NCBI RefSeq assembly: GCF_902499335.1
Contig: NZ_CABVQK010000015.1
Coordinates: 177,299 to 241,298 of the forward strand
DNA from: Burkholderia lata
Lineage (GTDB): Bacteria > Pseudomonadota > Gammaproteobacteria > Burkholderiales > Burkholderiaceae
Reading direction: 5' to 3'
DNA: 64,000 nucleotides
The notes beneath the pieces are model-generated. The model saw only the letters and a program-made list of their open reading frames with translations. It did not search any database and was not told where the DNA came from. Position 1 is the stretch's first letter. The number at the start of each line of letters is the position of its first letter. Below, piece after piece: positions 58,355 through 64,000 of this stretch. A program made the position numbers and the translations under genes.

Positions 58355-58921
58355 TTACGCGCCGGCCAGGCCGGCGGCGCGGGCGGCATACACGACGTGC
58401 CGACGCAGTGCGTGCCCTTCCGGCAGTGCTGGATGGTCGAAATCGCGCGCGGGCCGACGCTGCATGCCGAGCCGCTGCATCACATGCTGCGATCGCAAGT
58501 TGGTGTCGGCCGTCCACGCGAAGATCTCGTCGAGCCCGATCCGGCCGAACCCGTCGGCCAATGCGGCAGCGGCCGCTTCGGCAGCGTAGCCGTGCCCCCA
58601 TTCGTGGCGAGCTTGCCGCCACATGATCTCGACGCACGGCGCCATCGGATGCGTTGCACGCACTTCGTGCGACAGGCCGCACACCCCGATCAGCATCGCG
58701 TCGGCACGGCGCTCGACGGCCCACGGGCCGAAACCGTGTGCATCGACATGCGCATTGAAGCGGGCAATGACGTCGCTCGCCTCGTCAACGGACATCGGGC
58801 CGCGCGCGAGCCACGCAGTCACATCAGGATCCGCATGCATCGCCGAAAACGCGCCCGCATCCGCCGGCTGCCAGCGGCGCAGCGTCAGACGCTCGGTTTC
58901 GATCTTCGACGGTATGGGCAT
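58355..58921 (-). CDS. GNAT-family N-acetyltransferase (RimJ/RimL type)
   Basis: The protein has 188 residues. It begins with the usual IETERLTLRRWQPADAGAFS. Further motifs are GFGPWAVERRADAMLIGVCG, CVEIMWRQARHEWGHGYAAE (acetyl-CoA loop region, R-x2-W-G-x-G-Y-A-x-E) and NLRSQHVMQRLGMQ. It should transfer acetyl groups to an amine; the substrate is not evident. It is convergent with the VOC gene, with 21 nt between stops. Confidence 0.87.
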   Translation of the reverse strand: MPIPSKIETERLTLRRWQPADAGAFSAMHADPDVTAWLARGPMSVDEASDVIARFNAHVDAHGFGPWAVERRADAMLIGVCGLSHEVRATHPMAPCVEIMWRQARHEWGHGYAAEAAAAALADGFGRIGLDEIFAWTADTNLRSQHVMQRLGMQRRPARDFDHPALPEGHALRRHVVYAARAAGLAGA

Positions 58922-59383
58922 GGGAGAGACGGATCGTTCAGGCGGCGTAACGCGAGCGCCGTCACGAACCCGAAAACGGAACGGACGAAGGGGGAATCGG
59001 GATCGTCGCTTCTGCCGGCGACGATCCAGGGAACAGGTGACGAGAAACGGGCGCCGGCGCGCCCACGGCGATTACTCGTTTTCCTCGAAGTAGTGAATCC
59101 ACCTTGCACAGCGTAGCTCTGATAGAAAAACTACGCCGAAACCCACGCCAGCAAAACGCCCGAAGATCCGCCAAGGGCATCAATCGTAGCATCAGAGTTG
59201 ATGGATGCCGACGTCGTAATTTGCGACCTCCCTTCCGCTCGATCGATTGAAATTTGGGCTACAGGCCCCATAATTTGGTAAGACGTCAAAATTCTCCCGA
59301 CTGTGGGATACTTTGAGCAATTTCATCTTGGCCATGGGCAGTCTGTTATAGTCTCGGCCACATTTGGTTTCCTCTTCAATGAC
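58922..59383. other. transition from chromosome to lower-GC island
   Basis: No gene is supported in these 462 nt. Base composition falls from Burkholderia-like to distinctly more AT-rich near 59100-59200, which marks the likely left edge of the island that continues to the end of the window. No tRNA, integrase or clear direct repeat (attachment site) was seen at the junction. Confidence 0.45.
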
Positions 59384-59656
59384 ATGGCAAAGCAGATCTT
59401 TTTCGTAACGGCACTCACAAAGGCTGAGGACGTGAAAGCGAAGCTCGAAGCAGCCATCCCAGAGGCGGAACTGCGTTTCCAGCTTACTCCTGACAGATGG
59501 ATGATCTACGCCGAGGGTCCAGCAGGCAAGCTTGCAGATCAATTCGGCATTCGGGGAGATCCGTTCGTTGGGAACGGATTGGTTCTCGCATTGGGAAGCT
59601 ACGCCGGTCGAGCACCTAGTGCGCTGTGGGAATGGATCAAAGCTCGCACAGAATAA
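59384..59656 (+). CDS. small hypothetical protein, 90 residues
   Basis: The likely start is ATG at 59384 (MAKQIFFVTALTKAEDVKAK), although no good ribosome site is seen; a GTG at 59303 is possible. It looks like a compact alpha/beta protein (LEAAIPEAELRFQLTPDRWM, IYAEGPAGKLADQFGIRGDP, YAGRAPSALWEWIKARTE). Its codon use is less GC-rich than the chromosome. It is followed after 2 nt by the next gene. The family is not known. Confidence 0.65.
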   Translation: MAKQIFFVTALTKAEDVKAKLEAAIPEAELRFQLTPDRWMIYAEGPAGKLADQFGIRGDPFVGNGLVLALGSYAGRAPSALWEWIKARTE

Positions 59657-59658
59657 CT

Positions 59659-60117
59659 ATGTCGCCAAGACAACAAAGGCGTTACGAAAGTGGATCGTCC
59701 GATGCGGCGCCTGCCGCAGGATCCGTCTCGACCGCCGACTCCGGTGGCGCCACCGAATCAGATTTCGCCCATTTCGTTTGGGACAAGCTGAATGCTGTCG
59801 ACGGTCGTTTGGCCGATTTGTCTGAGAAGCATGGGCGAATCGATGCCCGCATGGACATCGCTCAGCAAGCACTTCTTGCCAGGCTCGACACCCTCGAACG
59901 TGCCATCGATCTGAAACTTGACGGCGCAGAGCGAGCTATTGGCTTGAGGATCGATGCAGCTAAGACCGCCACGGACAAGCTAGAGGGCAAGGTATCGAAG
60001 CTTGAATCTACCGTACGCATGGCGACCGCCATTTTTATCGTCATAGCAGCCCTCTTTAGTGGCGGCTTGGCTATCTACAAGGTTGTCGAGAACCATATTT
60101 CAGTCAAAGTCCAGTGA
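59659..60117 (+). CDS. hypothetical protein with coiled coil and C-terminal membrane anchor
   Basis: The start at 59659 lies 2 nt after the stop of the previous gene (translational coupling); the product has 152 residues. A Ser/Ala-rich N-terminus leads to a long heptad region (VDGRLADLSEKHGRIDARMD, LLARLDTLERAIDLKLDGAE, KLEGKVSKLESTVRM). One membrane helix near the C-terminus (ATAIFIVIAALFSGGLAIYK) follows. This design (coiled coil plus tail anchor) is common in phage and plasmid accessory proteins. With the upstream gene it may form a two-gene unit. Confidence 0.7.
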   Translation: MSPRQQRRYESGSSDAAPAAGSVSTADSGGATESDFAHFVWDKLNAVDGRLADLSEKHGRIDARMDIAQQALLARLDTLERAIDLKLDGAERAIGLRIDAAKTATDKLEGKVSKLESTVRMATAIFIVIAALFSGGLAIYKVVENHISVKVQ

Positions 60118-60138
60118 TATTTGATTGATGTGCCCACG

Positions 60139-60300
60139 TCACCGCGAAGAGCGATCATTCTGCGCGGCCTCCGCACACATGTTTTCAGCTGGATAGAGTT
60201 GCAGCATCGCGCGCGCAGCCTCGACGCTCGTCGTGTGCAGCCGATCTTCACAGTCGCCGGGCTTCAGAATCACGACGGGCCGCCTCTCACCGCGGACGAA
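60139..60300 (-). pseudogene. C-terminal remnant of an SRAP/YedK-type gene
   Basis: On the minus strand the frame reads RRPVVILKPGDCEDRL, then HTTSVEAARAMLQLYPAENM, ending about 12 residues later. This resembles the C-terminus of SOS-response-associated peptidases (YedK/HMCES). The N-terminal catalytic Cys domain is missing and the upstream frame has no similarity, so the gene is broken. Confidence 0.6.
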
Positions 60301-60549
60301 ATAAAGCGGTTGCCTGGCCAGCGATGCGCGTATGATGGGTTGATCCGAGCACCCAATTGTAGATTCACCGCTCGCCTTCCCACAAGTCTGCGCCGCGCCC
60401 TGCCTGCGCACGACATTTGCCCCTTACACCACACTCGTCGCGCCGTGCAGCAGCACGGTTCGAGTTCGGCTCGTGCGTCCTCTTTGAGCGAGCTCAAGGG
60501 CTCTCGCGAAGCAGCAAGTCAAGATAAAAACTATCAGAAGGCGGCAAAC

Positions 60550-60786
60550 ATGAGCTGGTACTGCGAAGCGGAACGCGAATTACTGCATATTAGGCGAGCG
60601 ATCGGACTACTCGAGCAAGCGCAACACGCCTTCATTAACAAATCGTCGGTGAACGACCCGGCGTACTGGAGGATCAAGCTCAACAAGCTCCGCACGCAAT
60701 CCATGCGAAACAAGGTCCTCGAAATCCAAGTGGACGAGCTTTTAGCCCGCCTCGCACTGGTCCAGGATCCGCACTGTCGCAAGTAG
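60550..60786 (+). CDS. small hypothetical protein, 78 residues
   Basis: ATG at 60550 has AAGGCGG upstream; the frame is open from 60121, but that extra part is antisense to the SRAP remnant and looks non-coding. The protein is mainly helical (SWYCEAERELLHIRRAIGLL, EQAQHAFINKSSVNDPAYWR, MRNKVLEIQVDELLARLAL). The family is unknown. Codon use is typical of the island. Confidence 0.6.
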   Translation: MSWYCEAERELLHIRRAIGLLEQAQHAFINKSSVNDPAYWRIKLNKLRTQSMRNKVLEIQVDELLARLALVQDPHCRK

Positions 60787-60873
60787 GAATCTACCCCTTC
60801 ACTCTCACCTCCTTCCGGGTGCACGCGCATTCCAGGGGGCAGTCCGAAGGCGCCATCATCACCGGAGCAAGCC

Positions 60874-61071
60874 ATGACCCCCCACGACGTAATCACGATC
60901 TTCGAGCGGTTGAATGCAGAAGGGCGGGCAGCGGTCGATCTAGACCACGCTTGTACCGGCTTCGCTGGTTGGCTGGCGGGCGTGTGGGATACATTAGGGG
61001 AAGAGGATATTGCGTTGCTGACATCTATCGGCGCGACGCTGTATCGCGAAGGCTACGGGCGGCGATACTAG
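60874..61071 (+). CDS. small hypothetical protein, 65 residues
   Basis: ATG at 60874 is preceded by CGGAGCAAGCC, a good ribosome site. The product is short and acidic (MTPHDVITIFERLNAEGRAA, VDLDHACTGFAGWLAGVWDT, LGEEDIALLTSIGATLYREG). It has no signal peptide or membrane helix. The family is unknown; it fits small phage-island proteins. Confidence 0.65.
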   Translation: MTPHDVITIFERLNAEGRAAVDLDHACTGFAGWLAGVWDTLGEEDIALLTSIGATLYREGYGRRY

Positions 61072-61111
61072 GGACTGTTGGCTTTCGAAGAACGCTTCAC
61101 CTGTGCCCCGT

Positions 61112-61309
61112 TTACATTCTCGCTTGCGCCGGTTCGGTGACCATCTCGTCCGCTGGATAGAGCTGCAGCATCGCGCGCGCGGCTTCTACGTTCGACGTCG
61201 TCAGCCATTCCTCCCAGTCGTCCGGACGCAGGATCACGACCGCCCGTTTCTCATCGTCAGGTTTGCGCATCCGGGGGAAGATCGGGTACCGGAGTTCGAC
61301 GCCCCAACG
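61112..61309 (-). pseudogene. second C-terminal remnant of an SRAP/YedK-type gene
   Basis: On the minus strand the frame reads WGVELRYPIFPRMRKPDDEK, RAVVILRPDDWEEWLTTSNV and EAARAMLQLYPADEMVTEPA, then stops at 61112. It is closely related to the remnant at 60139-60300 (shared VVIL-PDD/GDC and EAARAMLQLYPA). The N-terminal part is missing. Two copies suggest duplication and decay of one SRAP gene at this insertion site. Confidence 0.65.
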
Positions 61310-61533
61310 ATGCCGAGCTGCGCAGACTGTGGCACGCGTACTCCGATCTTCAAGTTCGCTGGTTGATCCTCGAGATCTTTGCCCTTCGAAAATCGCTGGA
61401 TCGGATTCAGGAGTGGTTCGACTACGTCGACAAGAACGTCGAGGATCGCGGTCAGCTTGGTGGCGGGAATGGGAAATTGCAGGACCTGCGCTACCTTCTC
61501 CGGAAGGAAAAGGGACGCGCCGGGATGATGTAA
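61305..61533 (+). pseudogene. coding-like fragment without a start codon
   Basis: The plus-strand frame ending TAA at 61531-61533 has a sensible protein composition (NDAELRRLWHAYSDLQVRWL, ILEIFALRKSLDRIQEWFDY, LQDLRYLLRKEKGRAGMM), but no ATG/GTG/TTG with a ribosome site opens it, and its beginning runs into the SRAP remnant. It is probably the 3' part of a broken phage-type gene. The family is unknown. Confidence 0.4.
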
Positions 61534-61559
61534 CGAATCTGCGACGCTCTCAACAGCCG

Positions 61560-62414
61560 TTACTTCTTCACGGGATCGATACCCCAACACTGAGCGGAAC
61601 GACCGTCCTCCGGAATGGCCTCCGGGTTGTACTTGCACTTGTTGATCGTATCGAGGGCGGTGTTGTAGTGGTTGAGCAAGAAGTCCACGACATGATCGAA
61701 ATATGCCTGCCGTGCGACGTCGTCGGGAGACTGGCAGTCCGCACCCATGTGGACCGGATCAGCGGCAGGCGGAACAGCCGTCGACTCATAGTTGAACGCA
61801 CCGACAGTTTTCGCGATGTCGTTGAGGGCTTGCACGGCCGTCGGCGCATCTGCGCGGCTGGGCAGGCACGTTCCCAAGGGCAGCGGAACGAATACCACGT
61901 TGCCCTTCATGTACTCCCGGTCCCTGTAAGCTTTAATGTCATGCCGGAATTGTTCGGCCATCGCCTGCTTCTCGGGCGTGTCGACATAGTCCCGCATATC
62001 GTCGAATTGGAAGTTCACCAGCGTCCACGTCGAAATATTGACGTTGGAGGCCGCGATCTCTTCGCTTGTGGGTCCAACTCCGTTGTTCTCGCTCATCACG
62101 ATGTCGTGAAGCTTCGACCCGTTGATTACGCCAGGATATACAGCGATGTCAGCGCCACGCGCCTTGAACGCGTCTTGCAATGCGGCGATTGTCGGCTGTA
62201 CATCAGGAGCCGGAGCACCCGGCGCAGATGCGGAATTCGAACCGTCGGCCGCGGCCGCCATCGCTCGCGTGCGCTGCGTCGTGACCAGCGGCATACCAGA
62301 GTATGTGAGCTTGATAGCGGGCCCTGACGAGGTGGAGCCGCTGCCCTCACCGCCCCCACAAGCGGTCAAGGAGAGAAAGAGCGGAATGGCGAGTGCTGCG
62401 AGGATTTTTTTCAT
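61560..62414 (-). CDS. secreted lipoprotein of unknown function in the island
   Basis: The start at 62414 (MKKILAALAIPLFLSLTACG) gives 284 residues with a clear lipobox LTAC (Cys19), followed by a Gly/Ser linker. The mature domain is alpha/beta (LQDAFKARGADIAVYPGVIN, SKLHDIVMSENNGVGPTSEE, STWTLVNFQFDDMRDYVDTP, DDVARQAYFDHVVDFLLNHY). Three Cys in the C-terminal part may pair (GTCLP, ADCQS, KCKYN). It lies just downstream of the lysis cassette. That is a common position for cargo (moron) genes of prophages. Confidence 0.75.
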   Translation of the reverse strand: MKKILAALAIPLFLSLTACGGGEGSGSTSSGPAIKLTYSGMPLVTTQRTRAMAAAADGSNSASAPGAPAPDVQPTIAALQDAFKARGADIAVYPGVINGSKLHDIVMSENNGVGPTSEEIAASNVNISTWTLVNFQFDDMRDYVDTPEKQAMAEQFRHDIKAYRDREYMKGNVVFVPLPLGTCLPSRADAPTAVQALNDIAKTVGAFNYESTAVPPAADPVHMGADCQSPDDVARQAYFDHVVDFLLNHYNTALDTINKCKYNPEAIPEDGRSAQCWGIDPVKK

Positions 62415-62470
62415 TGATGGTCTCGGGCGGTAGTTAGTATCTTTCACTTCGTAATATAAAAGTTTACAGA

Positions 62471-62962
62471 TCAATTCCGATTTACGGAACTCCCCACCGT
62501 CAGGGCGTCGTAATCGGCTTCGCACTGCCGGCCGGCGATGCCTCGCTCATCAGCGATCTTTGCCAGCTCGCCCGCGCGATCGTCAATGCTGCCGAGCACG
62601 TTGGCGAGCACACCGATGGGGTCGCCGGCTGGCGCGCTTCCGGACGTAGCGGCGGAATGGCTGGCCCGCTCGACGAGCATGGCAAGCTGCTTGCGCAGGC
62701 CGTCAGCAGCAGCATCAGCGGCAGCAGCATCGACGCGCGCTTGGTCACGTTCTTTCGCAGCATGGTCTGCGTTCTCCTGTTGAGCCGCGGTGCGGCGTTG
62801 TTCTTCGGCGCGCGCGGCCTCGACGGCGGCGATCTTCGTTTTCTGGGCTGCCGCCGTCGTCACGTGCACGCCATCGGCGTGCCCTTTGAAGTAGCCGGCC
62901 GCCGAGCCGATGAATACCGCCGCGAGGACGGCTAACCAGACACGCGGATCGAGCCAGGTCAT
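62471..62962 (-). CDS. phage Rz-type inner-membrane spanin
   Basis: The product has 163 residues and starts with ATGA overlap on the endolysin stop. One N-terminal membrane helix (VWLAVLAAVFIGSAAGYFKG) is followed by a long charged coiled coil (AAVEAARAEEQRRTAAQQEN, DHAAKERDQARVDAAAADAA). It resembles the DUF2514 Rz family. Spanins fuse inner and outer membranes at the end of phage lysis. The Rz1 partner is nested in another frame. Confidence 0.82.
   Translation of the reverse strand: MTWLDPRVWLAVLAAVFIGSAAGYFKGHADGVHVTTAAAQKTKIAAVEAARAEEQRRTAAQQENADHAAKERDQARVDAAAADAAADGLRKQLAMLVERASHSAATSGSAPAGDPIGVLANVLGSIDDRAGELAKIADERGIAGRQCEADYDALTVGSSVNRN
62500..62763 (-). CDS. nested Rz1-type outer-membrane lipoprotein spanin
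   Basis: Within Rz, in a different frame, an 87-residue product begins MLRKNVTKRASMLLPLMLLL and has the lipobox LTAC at about residue 22. The mature part is Pro/Ser-rich (SSSGPAIPPLRPEARQPATP), as expected of Rz1. Complete nesting inside Rz is the lambda-type arrangement. Its frame would not be expected to keep a perfect lipobox by chance. Confidence 0.7.
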   Translation of the reverse strand: MLRKNVTKRASMLLPLMLLLTACASSLPCSSSGPAIPPLRPEARQPATPSVCSPTCSAALTIARASWQRSLMSEASPAGSAKPITTP

Positions 62963-63378
62963 ACGCCACTCCGCATCATTTCAGCGAGCCGCGTTGCGCG
63001 CGCGCCGACCTGCCGCGCCCACAGACTGTCAAGCATCCCGGCAGCGGCAGCGGCATAGTCACCGCGCTTGATCGCGGCCAGCGTATTGATGAACGTCAGC
63101 AGCTTTCCCTGCATGTTGAACGCCATGTTCATCATCACGCGCTGACGCACCGGATCGAGCGATCGCCACCACGACAGGTTGCGATCGAGCCACCCTTCGG
63201 TTTCCGCGACGTCGTTCTGATACATGAGGTCGATCTCGTTGTCGCGGAACCCCTTGTCAGTCAGGTTACGACCGATACCGCCCGACACCTTGCCGACTGT
63301 GTCGACATAAATCCTGTTCTTGCGCCCTTCGTCGAGCGACAGCTCGACCTTCAACTTGACCGGGTCGTAGCTACTCAT
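62959..63378 (-). CDS. phage endolysin, T4-lysozyme-like (GH24)
   Basis: The start at 63378 has GGGAGGGAG upstream; a GTG at 63384 overlapping the previous stop is an alternative. The product is 139 residues. The catalytic region reads LDEGRKNRIYVDTVGKVSGG, IGRNLTDKGF: the Glu of DEG and Asp of YVDT match T4 lysozyme Glu11 and Asp20, while Thr26 is replaced by Ser (KVSGGIGR). The C-terminal half has the family segment RQRVMMNMAFNMQGKLLTFI. It cleaves peptidoglycan at lysis. No SAR/signal helix is seen, so a holin should exist. Confidence 0.85.
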   Translation of the reverse strand: MSSYDPVKLKVELSLDEGRKNRIYVDTVGKVSGGIGRNLTDKGFRDNEIDLMYQNDVAETEGWLDRNLSWWRSLDPVRQRVMMNMAFNMQGKLLTFINTLAAIKRGDYAAAAAGMLDSLWARQVGARATRLAEMMRSGV

Positions 63379-63380
63379 AT

Positions 63381-63938
63381 TCACTCCCTCCCAAACAGCT
63401 TCTTTGCGTTACGCCGCAGCAGTACTTCGAGATATTGCGAGCCGATGATCCCCAGCGCGCTTCCGATTCCGACCGTCCATCCCGTCCCGACCATGTACTC
63501 CTCGTAAATCACGTCGAGCACCCGGAGAAACGGTTTCGAAGAGTCGGCAACCAGCGCGCCTGAACCATCGAACACCTGCAGGCCGAAATTGCCGGCCAAC
63601 GGCGGAACCTTGTCGAACAAGAACAGGTACACCGCGCACGGTTGCTCGGTAACGAAGGTCAACGTGCAAATCGCGCTGCTAACCGTGGCGCTCCAGAGCG
63701 TAATCCCCACCCCGCCCGAGGCATATACGCCATACATCGGCCCCGCATTCGCGTTGAATGTGAACTTCACGTTCGGCAGTGTCGCCGTATACTCGCGCCC
63801 GGCGTCGTTGTACGCGAGGTGCAGCCCACCATTCACGGATTGCCCCGACATCGCTTGCACCATTTGATAGTTCGGCGTTCGCCCGTCGATCTGATACAAC
63901 CCGGTATCAGTGAATGCCTGAAATGTTGATGTCCGCAC
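63381..63938 (-). CDS. phage-type protein, probably 5'-truncated
   Basis: A frame of 185 residues opens at GTG 63938, but this start has no ribosome site and borders an insertion-sequence-like end. The sequence looks like the interior of a longer phage protein (TSTFQAFTDTGLYQIDGRTP, NYQMVQAMSGQSVNGGLHLA, YTATLPNVKFTFNANAGPMY). A beta-rich domain and a C-terminal hydrophobic/basic tail follow (GWTVGIGSALGIIGSQYLEV, LLRRNAKKLFGRE). The family is not recognised. It overlaps the endolysin upstream start (GTGA). Confidence 0.6.
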   Translation of the reverse strand: MRTSTFQAFTDTGLYQIDGRTPNYQMVQAMSGQSVNGGLHLAYNDAGREYTATLPNVKFTFNANAGPMYGVYASGGVGITLWSATVSSAICTLTFVTEQPCAVYLFLFDKVPPLAGNFGLQVFDGSGALVADSSKPFLRVLDVIYEEYMVGTGWTVGIGSALGIIGSQYLEVLLRRNAKKLFGRE

Positions 63939-63940
63939 AG

Positions 63941-64000
63941 AACTGACCCACTAGAGCTGAAAATTTTCATCGAATTTTGACCCACGTGATTGAATGCCCT
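63941..64000. mobile_element. probable end of an IS21-like insertion sequence
   Basis: TGACCCAC occurs twice (63944-63951 and 63978-63985), separated by AT-rich DNA (GAAAATTTTCATCGAATTTT). Repeated GTGGGTCA-type boxes at the ends are a habit of IS21-type elements. The phage gene at 63381-63938 stops having sense exactly here. The rest of the element lies outside the window. Confidence 0.4.

Noticed and set aside
59192..59542. minus-strand open frame of 116 codons
   Set aside because: It overlaps the plus-strand pair that shows translational coupling and has no ribosome site or family resemblance.

Overview
The window reads as high-GC Burkholderia DNA. The best anchor is the quorum-sensing cluster at 54.8-56.9 kb (cepR, rsaM, cepI with a cep box), which is characteristic of the Burkholderia cepacia complex; gene order around it (mgtC, cepR, rsaM, cepI, hypothetical) fits chromosome 2 of that group. 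The last 5 kb have lower GC and prophage lysis genes.

Region 1 (1-44.6 kb) is one large composite locus. On the minus strand at 6.7-0 kb lies an operon for a two-partner secretion transporter (FhaC/ShlB type), an unusual ExbB with an extracytoplasmic LamG-like domain, ExbD, TonB, a Porin_5-type barrel and a coiled-coil periplasmic protein. Type II secretion (T2SS) genes are scattered through the locus: gspK (8.2 kb), gspM/L/H/G, gspC and gspF (15-19.8 kb), gspJ/I (43.4-44.5 kb). gspD, gspE and the prepilin peptidase are not in the window. A cell-surface-signalling cassette (STN-domain protein, FecI-type ECF sigma factor, FecR-type anti-sigma, plus an orphan anti-sigma domain) sits at 12-14.9 kb. 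Two tandem secreted PstS-like proteins (20.4-23.3 kb) are likely T2SS or phosphate-scavenging products. A 4278-residue TpsA exoprotein (23.4-36.2 kb) is preceded by three TPR proteins with glycosyltransferase-like C-termini. This gene set matches what is known of the Pseudomonas aeruginosa PUMA3 (VreA-VreI-VreR) regulon with the Hxc T2SS and PdtA/PdtB, which responds to phosphate starvation.

The most striking observation is a shared promoter architecture found upstream of gspF, the first pstS-like gene, tpsA, the TPR operon and gspI. It consists of an AATGGTCCGTAAC-like core, 3 nt, a tandem Pho-box-like pair of half-sites with 11-bp period, 13 nt, and in most copies a GTCTT-like -10. It suggests that one ECF sigma factor acting with PhoB switches on both secretion routes and their cargo. 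A Pho-box-like site without the core lies upstream of the sigma operon.

A transposase-derived gene fused to a Phd/YefM antitoxin domain (9.2-10.9 kb), and an unrecognised divergent gene beside it, interrupt the locus.

Region 2 (44.7-58.9 kb) is ordinary accessory chromosome: a small hypothetical, AlkB-like dioxygenase, RutE-like nitroreductase, a membrane metallophosphoesterase, a YtcA-MdtN-MdtO-MdtP-type efflux operon, MgtC, the Cep quorum-sensing genes, a VOC protein and a GNAT acetyltransferase.

Region 3 (about 59.1-64 kb) is a prophage edge or island: small unknown genes, two antisense remnants of a YedK/SRAP gene, a lipoprotein, a lysis cassette (endolysin, Rz with nested Rz1) and a phage structural-type gene that appears to be cut at its 5' side by an insertion-sequence end at the right border. 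No tRNA, rRNA or CRISPR array was seen.
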